From contig NZ_JAGKSR010000001.1 in assembly GCF_017939615.1 (NCBI RefSeq), positions 744,001-808,000 of the forward strand: a stretch of DNA of 64,000 bases, in the 5' to 3' direction. A model generated the notes under the pieces. That model saw only the letters and a program-made list of their open reading frames with translations. It searched no databases and was not told where the DNA came from. Positions 24,282 to 33,787 of the stretch are shown here, one piece after another. A program made the position numbers and the translations under genes. Position 1 is the stretch's first letter. Each line of letters starts with the position of its first letter. This DNA comes from Microbacterium sp. BLY (GTDB lineage Bacteria; Actinomycetota; Actinomycetes; Actinomycetales; Microbacteriaceae).

Positions 24282-25754
24282 TCAGCGCCGGACCGGCCAC
24301 CGGAGGCGACGCGGCCGCACGACACGGACCGGGCGGGTGACGACGGCGTCGACGACCATGGATCCGTCGGACGGTCCGACGATCGCGATGGCGGACGTCT
24401 CGGTGGCCTCGGCCGGGGCCACCGGCTGGGTGGCCAGAGCGCGGTGCGCGCGGACGTACGCCGGCACGAGGAGCACGATCGCCCCGACCCAGGCGAGCGG
24501 GTTGCTGAGGGCGACGCCGTCGAAGCCGATCAGGGCACCGAGGACCACCGCGGCCACGACGCGCATCACGAGCTCGATCACCCCGGTCACCGTGGGCACG
24601 AGCGTGTGGCCGAGGCCCTGCAGCGCCCCGCGCAGGACGAAGAGCATGCCGAGCGCCCAGTAGCCGCAGCCGTTGATGATGAGCATGCGGTGCGCCATGG
24701 CGACGACGTCGTCGGAGCCGTCGCCGACGAAGAGCCGCACCATGGGGGCACCGAAGGCGATCAGCAGCCCGCCGAGCACGACGGCGGCCGCGACGGCCAT
24801 CCAGGTCGCCTCGACGACGCCGCGGCGGATGCGGTCGGGGCGGCGCCCGCCGTGGTTCTGGGCGGCGTACATCGACACGGCGAGTCCGAGCGAGGAGAGC
24901 AGGGCGACCGCCAGGCTGTCGACGCGGGACGCGGTCGTGTAGGCGGCGACCGCGTCGGCGCCGAGGGTGTTCAGCGCGACCTGCACGGTGAGCGTTCCGA
25001 TCGCGATGATCGAGGCCTGGAATCCCATGGGGAGGCCGAGGCGCAGATGGTCGGCGATGTCGGAGCGGGAGATGCGCCAGTCCGCGCGGCGCAGGTGGAG
25101 CATCGGCAGCCGCCGGCGCACGAAGTCCAGGCAGAGGATCACCGAGACGGCCTGCGCGACGACGGTCGCGAGCGCGGCCCCCGCGACGCCCCATTCCAGC
25201 GGGCCGACCATGAGCACCACGAGGCCGACGTTCAGCGCGCACGACACCGTGAGGAAGACCAGCGGCGTCTTGGAGTCGCCGATCGCGCGGATGATCGCGG
25301 AGAGGTAGTTGAAGAACATCGTCGCGCCCGCGCCGAGGAAGCTGATCTGCGTGAACACCGTGGCCTCGGCCATGAGCTCGGGCGGCGTCTGCAGCAGCGC
25401 GAGGATGGGTCCCGCGATGAGGGGGGCGACCACCGTCAGGACGACGCTGGTGATGCCGCTGAGGAGCACGCCGGTCGCGACCGAGCGGCGCACCGCGGCG
25501 TCGTCGCGCGCACCGAAGGCCTGGGCGATCGGGATCGCGAAACCGCTCGTGAGGCCCCACGCGAAGCCGAGGAGGAGGAAGAGGAGGCTTCCCGTGGCGC
25601 CGACGGCGGCGAGCGACTGGACGCCGAGGTGGCGTCCGACGACGATCGCGTCGGCGAACTGGTAGAGCTGCTGCACGACGTTGCCGAGCAGGAGCGGGAT
25701 CGCGAAGGCGAGGATGACGCGCCACGGGCGGCCCGTGGTGAGGGTGGTGGCCAT
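24282..25754 (-). CDS. MATE-family efflux transporter
   Basis: 490 residues. The N-terminus WRVILAFAIPLLLGNVVQQLYQFADAIVVGRHLG is the MATE signature (P-N-Q-Y-D-V-GR positions), and the second half repeats the fold (LGLPMGFQASIIAIG). Twelve membrane segments are expected. It exports cationic drugs or metabolites using Na+ or H+. No regulator is adjacent; the 203-base gap on its 5' side is shared with the divergent amino-acid permease. Confidence 0.92.
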   Translation of the reverse strand: MATTLTTGRPWRVILAFAIPLLLGNVVQQLYQFADAIVVGRHLGVQSLAAVGATGSLLFLLLGFAWGLTSGFAIPIAQAFGARDDAAVRRSVATGVLLSGITSVVLTVVAPLIAGPILALLQTPPELMAEATVFTQISFLGAGATMFFNYLSAIIRAIGDSKTPLVFLTVSCALNVGLVVLMVGPLEWGVAGAALATVVAQAVSVILCLDFVRRRLPMLHLRRADWRISRSDIADHLRLGLPMGFQASIIAIGTLTVQVALNTLGADAVAAYTTASRVDSLAVALLSSLGLAVSMYAAQNHGGRRPDRIRRGVVEATWMAVAAAVVLGGLLIAFGAPMVRLFVGDGSDDVVAMAHRMLIINGCGYWALGMLFVLRGALQGLGHTLVPTVTGVIELVMRVVAAVVLGALIGFDGVALSNPLAWVGAIVLLVPAYVRAHRALATQPVAPAEATETSAIAIVGPSDGSMVVDAVVTRPVRVVRPRRLRWPVRR

Positions 25755-25957
25755 GAAGGAGTGGGCTCGCAGGGAAAGTGGGGGTGGATCGGGGGTGCGC
25801 CCAGTTTATCGAATCGTTTCGGCCCGAGGGAACACCCACCGACGGAATACCGGTCGCCGCTCCTCGATTTCGGGCGAGCGCACCGCGGTGGTTACTCTGC
25901 ATCAATCGCCGCCCGCGAGTGGGGCGACGGCGTCGACGAGGACCGGAGGAGAAGAGC

Positions 25958-27421
25958 GTGACGAAGGAAGACACGGGGGCGATCCGCCAGGGGCAGACCG
26001 GAGCCGAAGGCGAGGAGCACCTGCGGCGCGCGCTCAGCAACCGGCACATCCAGCTGCTCGCCATCGGCGGGGCCATCGGCACCGGCCTGTTCATGGGCAG
26101 CGGCAAGACGATCTCCGTCGCCGGACCATCCGTGATCTTCGTCTACATGATCATCGGGTTCATGCTGTTCTTCGTCATGCGAGCGATGGGCGAGCTGCTG
26201 CTGTCGAACCTCAAGTACAAGTCGTTCAGCGACTTCGCGAGCGACCTCCTCGGCCCGTGGGCCGGCTTCTTCACCGGATGGACCTACTGGTTCTGCTGGG
26301 TGGTCACGGGGGTGGCCGACGTGATCGCGATCGCGGGATACACCGACGCGCTCATCCCGGGCGTCCCGCTGTGGATCCCCGGCCTGCTCGTCGTCGTGAT
26401 CCTCCTCGCGCTCAACCTCCCCACCGTCGCGGCCTTCGGCGAGATGGAGTTCTGGTTCGCCCTCATCAAGATCGTCGCGATCGTCGCCCTCATCGTCACC
26501 GGCCTGGTGATGATCCTCACCGGCTTCTCCCACGACGCCGGCACCGCCAGCTTCGCCAACCTGTGGGATCACGGCGGCATGTTCCCGCACGGCTTCCTCG
26601 GCTTCGTCGCCGGCTTCCAGATCGCCGTGTTCGCCTTCGTCGGCATCGAGCTCGTCGGCACCGCCGCCGCAGAGACCAAGGACCCGACGCGCAACCTGCC
26701 GAAGGCCATCAACGCCATCCCCATCCGCGTCCTGCTGTTCTACGTCGGCGCGCTCATCATCCTCATGTCCGTGACCCCGTGGACCGAGTACGTCGCCGGT
26801 GAGAGTCCCTTCATCGCGATGTTCGCCCTCGCGGGCCTCGGCATCGCCGCCACCGTCGTCAACCTCGTGGTGCTCACCTCGGCGATGTCCAGCGCGAACT
26901 CCGGCATCTACTCCACGTCGCGCATGGTGTTCGGACTGGCGCAGGACGGCGACGCCCCTCGCCTGTTCGGCCGGCTCTCGAAGCGCCGCGTCCCGCAGAA
27001 CGCCCTGTTCCTGTCCTGCATCCTGCTGCTGTCCGGCGTCGTCCTGCTCTACGCGGGCAAAGACATCGGCACGGCGTTCGAGATGGTCACCACGGTGTCG
27101 GCCGTCTGCTTCATGTTCGTGTGGACGATCTTCCTGTGCAGCTACCTCGTCTACCGGCGCCGTCGCCCGGAGAAGGCGGCGACCTCGGCGTTCAAGATGC
27201 CGGGCGGCGTGTTCATGGTCTTCGTGGTGCTCGCGTTCTTCCTGTTCATCCTCTGGGCGCTGACCACCCAGCCGGACACCCTGATCGCGCTGCTCGTGAC
27301 GCCCATCTGGTTCGCGATCCTCATCGTCGCGTGGCTGTTCGTGCGCAAGTCCCCGCATCACCTGCAGCGTCACGCCGCGCACATCGCGTACATGCGCGAC
27401 GACTCGATCCCGGCCGACTAG
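25958..27421 (+). CDS. Amino-acid permease, AAT/APC family (CycA-like)
   Basis: 487 residues. The first segment LLAIGGAIGTGLFMGSGKTI and the later AFVGIELVGTAAAETKDPTRNLPKAI are signature regions of proton-coupled AAT permeases. SSANSGIYSTSRMVFGLAQDG fits the D-Ser/D-Ala/Gly (CycA) branch. The GTG start has GGAGGA about eight bases upstream; longer in-frame sequence upstream is non-coding in character. Twelve membrane segments are expected. Confidence 0.9.
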   Translation: MTKEDTGAIRQGQTGAEGEEHLRRALSNRHIQLLAIGGAIGTGLFMGSGKTISVAGPSVIFVYMIIGFMLFFVMRAMGELLLSNLKYKSFSDFASDLLGPWAGFFTGWTYWFCWVVTGVADVIAIAGYTDALIPGVPLWIPGLLVVVILLALNLPTVAAFGEMEFWFALIKIVAIVALIVTGLVMILTGFSHDAGTASFANLWDHGGMFPHGFLGFVAGFQIAVFAFVGIELVGTAAAETKDPTRNLPKAINAIPIRVLLFYVGALIILMSVTPWTEYVAGESPFIAMFALAGLGIAATVVNLVVLTSAMSSANSGIYSTSRMVFGLAQDGDAPRLFGRLSKRRVPQNALFLSCILLLSGVVLLYAGKDIGTAFEMVTTVSAVCFMFVWTIFLCSYLVYRRRRPEKAATSAFKMPGGVFMVFVVLAFFLFILWALTTQPDTLIALLVTPIWFAILIVAWLFVRKSPHHLQRHAAHIAYMRDDSIPAD

Positions 27422-27427
27422 GTCGCC

Positions 27428-27880
27428 TCAGGCCACCGACTCGAGGGTCGCGCGCTCCCGGGCCGCGGCCTTCGGGCCGAACACGCGAGGGCGGAGCGCG
27501 AGGAACAGCAGCACCATGCCGGCGGCGAGCAGCATGTGCCCCACGCCCGCGATGCCGGCGATCATCTTCGTCGACTCCTGGCCGAGCACCGTGAGGCAGC
27601 CGTGCCAGACGAGCATCGCGGAGGTCAGCACGAGCCCGGCCGTGTAGGTCCAGAAGAACCAGCCGAACAGGCGGCTCTCCGACAGTGCGAACGCCTTCTC
27701 CAGCAGCATCACCACGAGCAAGACGACGAAGCCCAGCACGAGCAGATGCGTGTGCACGAGTCCGAGCTGCGTCGGCGCCCCCTCCGGGAAGCCGTTGATC
27801 TTGGTGAACTCGCGGTAGAAGAGTCCGGAGGCGACGCCCACCAGCATGGAGGCGAACGCGGCGGTGAAGAGCCTGCGCAT
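27428..27880 (-). CDS. DUF2871-like four-TM membrane protein
   Basis: 150 residues beginning MRRLFTAAFASMLVGVASGLFYREFTK, with LGLVHTHLLVLGF and GHMLLAAGMVLLFLAL. The His-bearing membrane helices and order match DUF2871 proteins. AAAGGA precedes the ATG. Function is unknown; histidines within membrane helices hint at cofactor or metal contact (speculative). Confidence 0.75.
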   Translation of the reverse strand: MRRLFTAAFASMLVGVASGLFYREFTKINGFPEGAPTQLGLVHTHLLVLGFVVLLVVMLLEKAFALSESRLFGWFFWTYTAGLVLTSAMLVWHGCLTVLGQESTKMIAGIAGVGHMLLAAGMVLLFLALRPRVFGPKAAARERATLESVA

Positions 27881-27957
27881 GAGTGTCCTTTCTGTCTGCC
27901 TCCAGCCTCGTCGCGGGACCCGCGCCGAGGATCCATCGAACGGTTGAGACGGATGGG

Positions 27958-28581
27958 TCAGAGCAGACCGGTGTCCCGGGCGATCGCGACCGCCTTCGCG
28001 CGGCTGTCGGCCCCGAGCTTCTCGAAGACGTGCACGAGGTGGGTCTTCACCGTCGCCTCGGTCACGAACAGCGCCTTCGCGATCTCCCGGTTCGAGGCGC
28101 CGGTGTCGAGCAGCCGGAGCACGTCGAGCTCGCGCCCCGTGAGCTGCACCCGCGGGGCGCGGAGAGCCCGCCCGACGCGCGCGGTCAGCTCCGGCGTCAG
28201 CACCTGCCCGCCGGATGCGGCCTGACGCACCGCCCGGATGATGTCCTCCGGGTCGACGTCCTTGAGCAGGTACCCGGCCGCGCCCGCCTCGATCGCGCCG
28301 AGGATCTGGGCGTCGCGGTCGAACGTCGTGAGCAGGAGCACCGCCGGGGCCGGGTCGAGGGCGCGGAGTGCGGCCGTCGTCTGCACCCCGTCCATTCCCG
28401 CCCCCAGCCGGAGATCGCAGAGGACGACGTCGGGGCGCAGATGACGGGCGAGCGCGACAGCCTCCTCCCCGGACGCCGCCTCGCCCACGACCTCGGCGTC
28501 GTCGCGGTGGTCGAACAGCGAACGGACGCCGGCGCGCACGATGGGGTGGTCGTCGACGAGCAGGATCCGCACGGGGGTCAC
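27958..28581 (-). CDS. NarL/LuxR-family response regulator
   Basis: 207 residues. Receiver domain: acidic pocket VDDH, phosphoacceptor Asp in DVVLCDLRLG, Thr in LLTTF, Lys in LLKDV. C-terminal LuxR HTH: LTGRELDVLRLLDTGASNREIAKALFVTEATVKTHLVHVFEKLG. Its ATG overlaps the stop of the upstream histidine kinase (ATGA), so it is the cognate partner. Target genes are unknown; the DUF2871 gene lies next downstream. Confidence 0.93.
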   Translation of the reverse strand: MTPVRILLVDDHPIVRAGVRSLFDHRDDAEVVGEAASGEEAVALARHLRPDVVLCDLRLGAGMDGVQTTAALRALDPAPAVLLLTTFDRDAQILGAIEAGAAGYLLKDVDPEDIIRAVRQAASGGQVLTPELTARVGRALRAPRVQLTGRELDVLRLLDTGASNREIAKALFVTEATVKTHLVHVFEKLGADSRAKAVAIARDTGLL

Positions 28582-29822
28582 GACCGGCCCCCGAGGGGCA
28601 GGTGAGCGGAGAGGGCGGCGCCGTCTCCGGGGGCGCTCTCCACGTCGAGGCCGCCGCCGAGCTCGCGCAGCCGGGCCCGCATCGCCCGCAGACCGTACCC
28701 TCCGCCCGGCCCCGGCGACTCCAGCCGGGACGGGTCGAAGCCACGCCCGTCATCCACCACGTCCAGCCGCACCGCGTCGCCGGCGTCCGCCAGCGTCACC
28801 ACCACGCGAGTGGCGCCGGCGTGGCTGCGCACGTTGGCGAGCGCGGACTGCGCCGTCCGCAGCAGGGCGACCTCCGCGTCGAGGCCGAGTGCGGGCAGCT
28901 CCTCGTCGGCGTGGAAGGCGGTCGCGATCCCGGTCTCGGCCGCCAGGCGGTCCACCATGCGGGCGAGGGCCTCGCTCAGCGCGGAGCCGTCGAGCTCGGC
29001 GGGCATGAGATCGTCCACGATGCGCCGGGCATCGGCGAGCCCCTCCGCGGCGAGCGCCCCGATCTGCGCCAGCGCCCGCCCCCGGCCCTCCTCGTGCTCC
29101 TGCGCCGACCGGGCCAGCAGGACGATGGACGACAGGCTCTGGGCGACCGTGTCGTGGATGTCGCGCGAGACCCTGGTGCGCTCGGCGGCAGCGCCGGATT
29201 CCCGCTGGGTGCGGGCGAGCTCGTCCTGGAGGGCCGCCATCTCCTGCTGCGTGGCGACGAGGGAGGCGATGAGCCGCCGCCGCTCCCGCCCGTCGCGGAC
29301 CAGCTCGAGATAGCCGCGGGAGATCCCGAGCGCGAAGAGACCGCCCACCAACGGCCCGATCACGTTCGCGTACGTGGTCGTCCCGGTGTGCAGCAGGGGC
29401 GCGACGATGACCACGACGAGGATGAGGATGCTGAGCAGCACGGCCCCGCGCAGTCGCAGCAGGAAGCCGGCGAGCAGCCACAACGAGAACGCGAGCCAGA
29501 CGAACTCCGGCGACAGCGCCACGGCGGCGAGCCAGATCACCGTGAGTCCGAGAAGCCAGCCCGCGGCGAGAGCGCGGTCGTCCGTCCGGGAGGAGAGCAG
29601 GAGGCCGCCGCCGTACCAGCCGAGGAAGGCGAGGGCGATCGCGAGCAGACCCGGCACCGGGAGCCCGTCGGCGAGCGAGCGGAGGACGCCGACGACCGTG
29701 AGTACGACGGTGATGACGGCCTGGCCGATCCGGAGCGAGGCGACCAGGCGCCCCCACGAGCGTCCGCGCACTCCGAGCCGCCCTCCCGGGAGGTCGGGCT
29801 CGGCGGTGTCTCCGGTCGGCAT
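28578..29822 (-). CDS. Sensor histidine kinase, HisKA_3 type
   Basis: 414 residues from MPTGDTAEPD; a Met about 19 codons upstream is an alternative. Four to five membrane segments (~30-160) are followed by a coiled coil (IASLVATQQEMAALQDELART), the phosphoacceptor His in SRDIHDTVAQSLSSIV, and a HATPase with DVVDDGRGFDPSRL and GYGLRAMRARL. It senses an unknown membrane or envelope signal and phosphorylates the overlapping NarL-type regulator. No extracellular sensory domain is visible, which suggests intramembrane sensing. Confidence 0.92.
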   Translation of the reverse strand: MPTGDTAEPDLPGGRLGVRGRSWGRLVASLRIGQAVITVVLTVVGVLRSLADGLPVPGLLAIALAFLGWYGGGLLLSSRTDDRALAAGWLLGLTVIWLAAVALSPEFVWLAFSLWLLAGFLLRLRGAVLLSILILVVVIVAPLLHTGTTTYANVIGPLVGGLFALGISRGYLELVRDGRERRRLIASLVATQQEMAALQDELARTQRESGAAAERTRVSRDIHDTVAQSLSSIVLLARSAQEHEEGRGRALAQIGALAAEGLADARRIVDDLMPAELDGSALSEALARMVDRLAAETGIATAFHADEELPALGLDAEVALLRTAQSALANVRSHAGATRVVVTLADAGDAVRLDVVDDGRGFDPSRLESPGPGGGYGLRAMRARLRELGGGLDVESAPGDGAALSAHLPLGGRS

Positions 29823-29898
29823 GCTGACATTCTCGTCCGCCGGGCCGCGGTCCGCCTCCATCGTTCGGTCGACCCGGTTCGAAGGTATTCTGAGGCCG

Positions 29899-30552
29899 AT
29901 GTCGACTCCGCACCCGTTTCCGGCGACGATCGCGGCGGCCGTCGACCACGAGCTCGTGATCCGGAAGTCGCGCTTCCTCACCCATGTCGCACCGGTGTCG
30001 TCGGTGGCCGAGGCCGAGGCCGTCATCGCGACGATCCGGAAACGTGCGTGGGACGCGAACCACAACTGCACCGCGATGGTCACCGGGCTGCACGGCGACC
30101 AGGCGCGCTCCTCGGACGACGGCGAACCCTCCGGCACCGCCGGCGTCCCGATGCTCGAGGTGCTGCGGCGCCGCGGCCTCACCGACGTCGTCGCGGTGGT
30201 GACCCGGTACTTCGGCGGGGTGAAGCTCGGGGCGGGCGGCCTCATCCGCGCCTACTCGTTCGCCGTCTCCGAGACGCTCGACCGCGCCGCCCTCGTGCGT
30301 CGGGCGGCGCTCACCCAGGCGACGGTCGAGGTGCCGCATGCCGATGCCGGCCGCTACGACAATCTGCTCCGCGACTGGGCGGCCTCCCACGGCTCGACGC
30401 TCGGTGACCCCGCGTACGGCGCCGCCGCGCGCCTGGAGCTGTGGGTGCCCGCAGCGGAACTGCCCCGACTGACCGCCGACCTCGCCGCCGCGTCCGGCGG
30501 GACGGTGGTTCCCGTCGCCGGCGTCGAGCGGATCGTCGACGTCGCGGACTGA
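29899..30552 (+). CDS. IMPACT/YigZ-family protein
   Basis: 217 residues. The motif SRFLTHVAPVSSVAEAEAVI and RSSDDGEPSGTAGVPMLEVL followed by TRYFGGVKLGAGGLIRAYS are the conserved core of YigZ/IMPACT proteins, with a C-terminal DUF1949-like half. The bacterial role is poorly defined; translation-related binding is suggested for the family. It is divergent from the two-component operon. Confidence 0.92.
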   Translation: MSTPHPFPATIAAAVDHELVIRKSRFLTHVAPVSSVAEAEAVIATIRKRAWDANHNCTAMVTGLHGDQARSSDDGEPSGTAGVPMLEVLRRRGLTDVVAVVTRYFGGVKLGAGGLIRAYSFAVSETLDRAALVRRAALTQATVEVPHADAGRYDNLLRDWAASHGSTLGDPAYGAAARLELWVPAAELPRLTADLAAASGGTVVPVAGVERIVDVAD

Positions 30553-30618
30553 CCCGCTCCCGGCGCGCGCACACCGTGCGGCGGCTATCCTGGACGCCGC
30601 GGTCGCGGAAGGAGAGCG

Positions 30619-31536
30619 ATGTCCGACAGTCCGCTCTCAGCCTCGCCGTACGAGATCCTCGGCGTGGACCCGGCCGTCGACGACGCCGAGCTCCGTCGGG
30701 CGTATCGGCTCCGACTGCGGCAGACGCATCCCGACACCGGCGGCGATGCCGCCGTGTTCATCCAGGTGCAGCGGGCGTGGGAGCTCATCGGCACCGCGGA
30801 GGACCGCGCCGCGTACGACCGCCGCGCGGGCGTGACCGACGACGGCGGCGAATGGAGCGGCTGGCGTCCGCAGGCCGCGCGGACGGACACCCGCCCGCGT
30901 GCCCGCTCCTACGGGCACCCCGGCGGCTGGCGCCGGGAGCGCTACCTCTCCTTGATCCGCGAGTGGGCGGGTCACGGGGTCGAGGTGCCCGATCCGTACG
31001 CCCCGGCCCTGGTCCGCGCGGCCCCACGGGAGCTCCGGCGGCTGCTCGCCGACGCGCTCGCGGAGGAGGCCACGGCCCGCACGGTCTCCGACCTCGGGAT
31101 GGGCTTCACGGTGTGGCACGACGTCGCCGCGGGGCAGACCCCCGAGGACAAGCTCGATCACGTCGTGCTCAGCCCCTCCGGCCTCTACGGCGTCATGTCC
31201 GAGGACTTCGGGGGCGTGGTGGGCTTCCGCCGCGGGGAGATCACCGGCCCGAGCCTCGGCACGAGGGCACCGGTCACCGCCGCCCTTGCACGGATGCGCG
31301 CGGTCGCGAAGGCGGCCAAGGTGAAGTTCGGCGGTGCGATCGTCGTGCTCCCGGACGACGATCTCGCCCAGGCGGTCACCCCGCTGGGCAGCACCCGCGG
31401 GGTCCCGGTCGTCGTGGTGCGCCGCAGCGCCCTGGCGATGGTGCTGCGTCAGGGTGTGCCGGGCGCGCGGGCCATCGGGGGCAACGAGCTGTTCGATGTC
31501 CGCACCCGCCTCCAGCAGACCGTCCGCTTCGTCTGA
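30619..31536 (+). CDS. DnaJ-domain protein with NERD-like C-terminus
   Basis: 305 residues. The J domain is at ~9-70 with the HPD triad at 37-39, needed to stimulate DnaK. There is no Gly/Phe linker or zinc finger, so this is a type III J protein. The C-terminal half begins LDHVVLSPSGLYGVMSEDFGG, which resembles the NERD (nuclease-related) core (D-H-V-hydrophobic, G-hydrophobic-hydrophobic); the usual catalytic E-x-K is not clear. GGAAGGAGAG precedes the ATG. Substrate unknown. Confidence 0.8.
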   Translation: MSDSPLSASPYEILGVDPAVDDAELRRAYRLRLRQTHPDTGGDAAVFIQVQRAWELIGTAEDRAAYDRRAGVTDDGGEWSGWRPQAARTDTRPRARSYGHPGGWRRERYLSLIREWAGHGVEVPDPYAPALVRAAPRELRRLLADALAEEATARTVSDLGMGFTVWHDVAAGQTPEDKLDHVVLSPSGLYGVMSEDFGGVVGFRRGEITGPSLGTRAPVTAALARMRAVAKAAKVKFGGAIVVLPDDDLAQAVTPLGSTRGVPVVVVRRSALAMVLRQGVPGARAIGGNELFDVRTRLQQTVRFV

Positions 31537-31563
31537 CAGCGCGGCGACGCGCCCGGCATGCTC

Positions 31564-31580
31564 TTTTGAATCATTCAAAA
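31564..31580. promoter_or_regulatory. Fur/PerR-type operator before fur-katA
   Basis: TTTTGAA-TCA-TTCAAAA, an A/T-rich perfect dyad in a very GC-rich region, 20 bases before the Fur-family start. It is the classic form of an autoregulatory FurA/PerR box. Confidence 0.75.
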
Positions 31581-31599
31581 AACGTGTAGAGTCGAGGGC

Positions 31600-32019
31600 A
31601 TGGAGACGGAACTCGACTCGGCGTTGCGCGACGCCGGGCTGCGTGCGACCGCGGGCCGCGTCGCCGTTCTCGAGGCGCTCGGCTCCATGGCCCATACGGA
31701 TGCGGAGCGGGTCTACCGCGCCGTGTCCGACGTGCTCCCGACGACGTCGATCCAGTCGGTGCACAACATCCTCGCGGACCTGACGACGGCGGGCCTCATC
31801 CGCCGGATCGAACCGGCAGGCTCCGCGGCGCTGTACGAACGGCGCATCGACGACAACCACCACCACGTCGTCTGCACCTCCTGCGGTGCGGTCGGCGATG
31901 TGGACTGCGTCGTCGGCGAGGCGCCGTGTCTCACCCCGTCCTCGACGGGGGGCTTCACCGTGCAGACAGCTGAAGTCACCTTCTGGGGCCTCTGCCCCAG
32001 CTGCCAGAACGCCGCATAG
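31600..32019 (+). CDS. Fur-family peroxide/iron regulator (FurA/PerR-like)
   Basis: 139 residues, normal for the family. The winged helix includes LRATAGRVAVLEAL and SIQSVHNILADLTTAGLI. Regulatory-metal residues are in DNHHHVVCTSCGAVGDVD, and the structural zinc pair is CxxC (CTSCG) with CPSC near the end. The operator immediately upstream and catalase 66 bases downstream give the furA-kat arrangement: the metal-bound protein represses, and peroxide relieves repression. PerR-type peroxide sensing is inferred from context. Confidence 0.9.
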   Translation: METELDSALRDAGLRATAGRVAVLEALGSMAHTDAERVYRAVSDVLPTTSIQSVHNILADLTTAGLIRRIEPAGSAALYERRIDDNHHHVVCTSCGAVGDVDCVVGEAPCLTPSSTGGFTVQTAEVTFWGLCPSCQNAA

Positions 32020-32085
32020 GAGCATCCGCCGCTCCCCTCTCCGGACGGGGTCGGTCGGCATGCCCACGCGCAGAAGGAGAACACC

Positions 32086-33555
32086 ATGACCAACCCCACC
32101 GACGCGGCCCGTCCGGCCACGACGACGCAGGCGGGCACGCCCATCGCGAGCGACACCCACTCGCTGACCGTGGGCCCCGACGGCCCCACGGTGCTGCACG
32201 ACCACTACCTGGTCGAGAAGATCGCCTCCTTCAACCGTGAGCGGGTGCCGGAGCGCAACCCGCACGCCAAGGGCGGCGGCGCGTTCGGCGAGTTCGTCGT
32301 CACCGAGGACGTCTCGCAGTACACCAGCGCTGCCGTGTTCCAGCCGGGCGCCACCTCCGAGACGCTCATCCGCTTCTCCTCCGTCGCCGGCGAGCAGGGC
32401 TCCCCCGACACCTGGCGCGACGTGCGCGGCTTCTCGCTGCGGTTCTACACGACCGAGGGCAACCTCGACATCGTCGGCAACAACACCCCGACCTTCTTCC
32501 TCCGCGACGCCATGAAGTTCCCGGACTTCATCCACTCCCAGAAGCGCCTCGGCGACTCGGGCCTGCGCGACGCGGACATGCAGTGGGACTTCTGGACCCT
32601 CTCGCCCGAGAGCGCGCACCAGGTCACCTACCTCATGGGCGAGCGCGGTCTGCCCCGCAGCTGGCGCCACATGAACGGCTACGGCTCGCACACCTACTCG
32701 TGGGTCAACGCCGCCGGCGAGGTGTTCTGGGTGAAGTACCACTTCATCTCCCACCAGGGCGTCGAGGCGATGAGCCCGGAGGAGGCCGAGAAGCTGGCCG
32801 GATCCGACGCCGACCACTACCGTCGCGACCTGTTCCAGTCCATCTCCGAGGGCGACTTCCCGAAGTGGGACCTCTACGTGCAGATCATGCCGTACGACGA
32901 GGCGAAGGACTACCGCTTCAACCCGTTCGACCTCACCAAGACGATCTCCAAGAAGGACTACCCGCGCATCAAGGTCGGCACGCTGACCCTGAACCGCAAC
33001 CCGGAGAACTTCTTCGCGCAGATCGAGCAGGCCGGCTTCGCCCCGGGCAACCAGGTGCCCGGCACGGGCCTCTCGCCCGACAAGATGCTCATGGGTCGCG
33101 TGTTCGCATACCCGGACGCCCAGCGTCACCGCATCGGCCCGAACTACAACCAGCTGCCGGTCAACCAGCCGCACGCCGCCGAGACCCGCAACTACCAGCA
33201 CGAGGGGTCGATGCGGTACCACTACAACGACGCGGCACACCGCACGTACCAGCCGAACTCGTTCGGTGCGGCGGGCGGCCCCGAGGCCGACCCGGTCAAG
33301 GGCGTCGAGGTCAACTGGGCCGCGGACGGCGAGCTCACCCGCTCCGCCGCGACGCTGCACGCCGAGGACGACGACTTCGGTCAGGCCGGCACGCTGTACC
33401 GCGAGGTGTTCGACGGCCCGCAGCGCGCCCGCTTCCTGGAGGTCCTGACCGGTCAGGGCCGTTCGATCACGGTCGACGCCATCCGCGAGCGCTTCTTCCA
33501 GTACTGGACGAATGTGGACGCCGAGCTCGGCGCCGCCCTGCGCGACCGCGTCTGA
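32086..33555 (+). CDS. katA: Monofunctional haem catalase (clade 3-like)
   Basis: 489 residues, small-subunit size. The catalytic His60 is in [16 protein letters not shown], the distal Asn132 in [24 protein letters not shown] (split here only for reference), and the proximal haem Tyr in the [12 protein letters not shown] motif. It converts hydrogen peroxide to water and oxygen in the cytoplasm. AGAAGGAG precedes the ATG. Controlled with the Fur-family gene upstream; followed by a very strong terminator, fitting high inducible expression. Confidence 0.95.
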   Translation: MTNPTDAARPATTTQAGTPIASDTHSLTVGPDGPTVLHDHYLVEKIASFNRERVPERNPHAKGGGAFGEFVVTEDVSQYTSAAVFQPGATSETLIRFSSVAGEQGSPDTWRDVRGFSLRFYTTEGNLDIVGNNTPTFFLRDAMKFPDFIHSQKRLGDSGLRDADMQWDFWTLSPESAHQVTYLMGERGLPRSWRHMNGYGSHTYSWVNAAGEVFWVKYHFISHQGVEAMSPEEAEKLAGSDADHYRRDLFQSISEGDFPKWDLYVQIMPYDEAKDYRFNPFDLTKTISKKDYPRIKVGTLTLNRNPENFFAQIEQAGFAPGNQVPGTGLSPDKMLMGRVFAYPDAQRHRIGPNYNQLPVNQPHAAETRNYQHEGSMRYHYNDAAHRTYQPNSFGAAGGPEADPVKGVEVNWAADGELTRSAATLHAEDDDFGQAGTLYREVFDGPQRARFLEVLTGQGRSITVDAIRERFFQYWTNVDAELGAALRDRV

Positions 33556-33576
33556 CCCGAGACCCCGGGTTCTCCT

Positions 33577-33616
33577 CGAAACCCCCTCCCCGCGACACCG
33601 CGGGGAGGGGGTTTCG
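33577..33616. terminator. Strong terminator after catalase
   Basis: Perfect 18-bp GC-rich stem with an ACAC loop, starting 21 bases after the catalase stop. Confidence 0.9.
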
Positions 33617-33712
33617 GCGTCTCCCCGCGGTTTCGCGTCGGGACGGCTTCTTCTTCCGTCAAGGGCGAACCGCGGTCGTCAGCCGGAGTGATGGCAATGA
33701 AGCTGTCAATTA

Positions 33713-33730
33713 ACAAATGGTGTCATTTGT
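33713..33730. promoter_or_regulatory. A/T-rich operator-like dyad before XRE-cupin gene
   Basis: ACAAATG-gtgt-CATTTGT in an unusually AT-rich stretch 58 bases before the XRE-cupin start. Probably its autoregulatory site and promoter region. Confidence 0.5.
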
Positions 33731-33787
33731 CGCGAAATGTGAAGTCATGGCTTGATCCGAGATATCGCGAGTCTCTAGACTCGGCAC

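Noticed and set aside
30637..33360. A 907-codon open frame on the minus strand opposite the DnaJ, Fur and catalase genes
   Set aside because: It is antisense to three well-supported genes, has the His/Val/Arg-rich composition of a high-GC shadow frame, and shows no domain.
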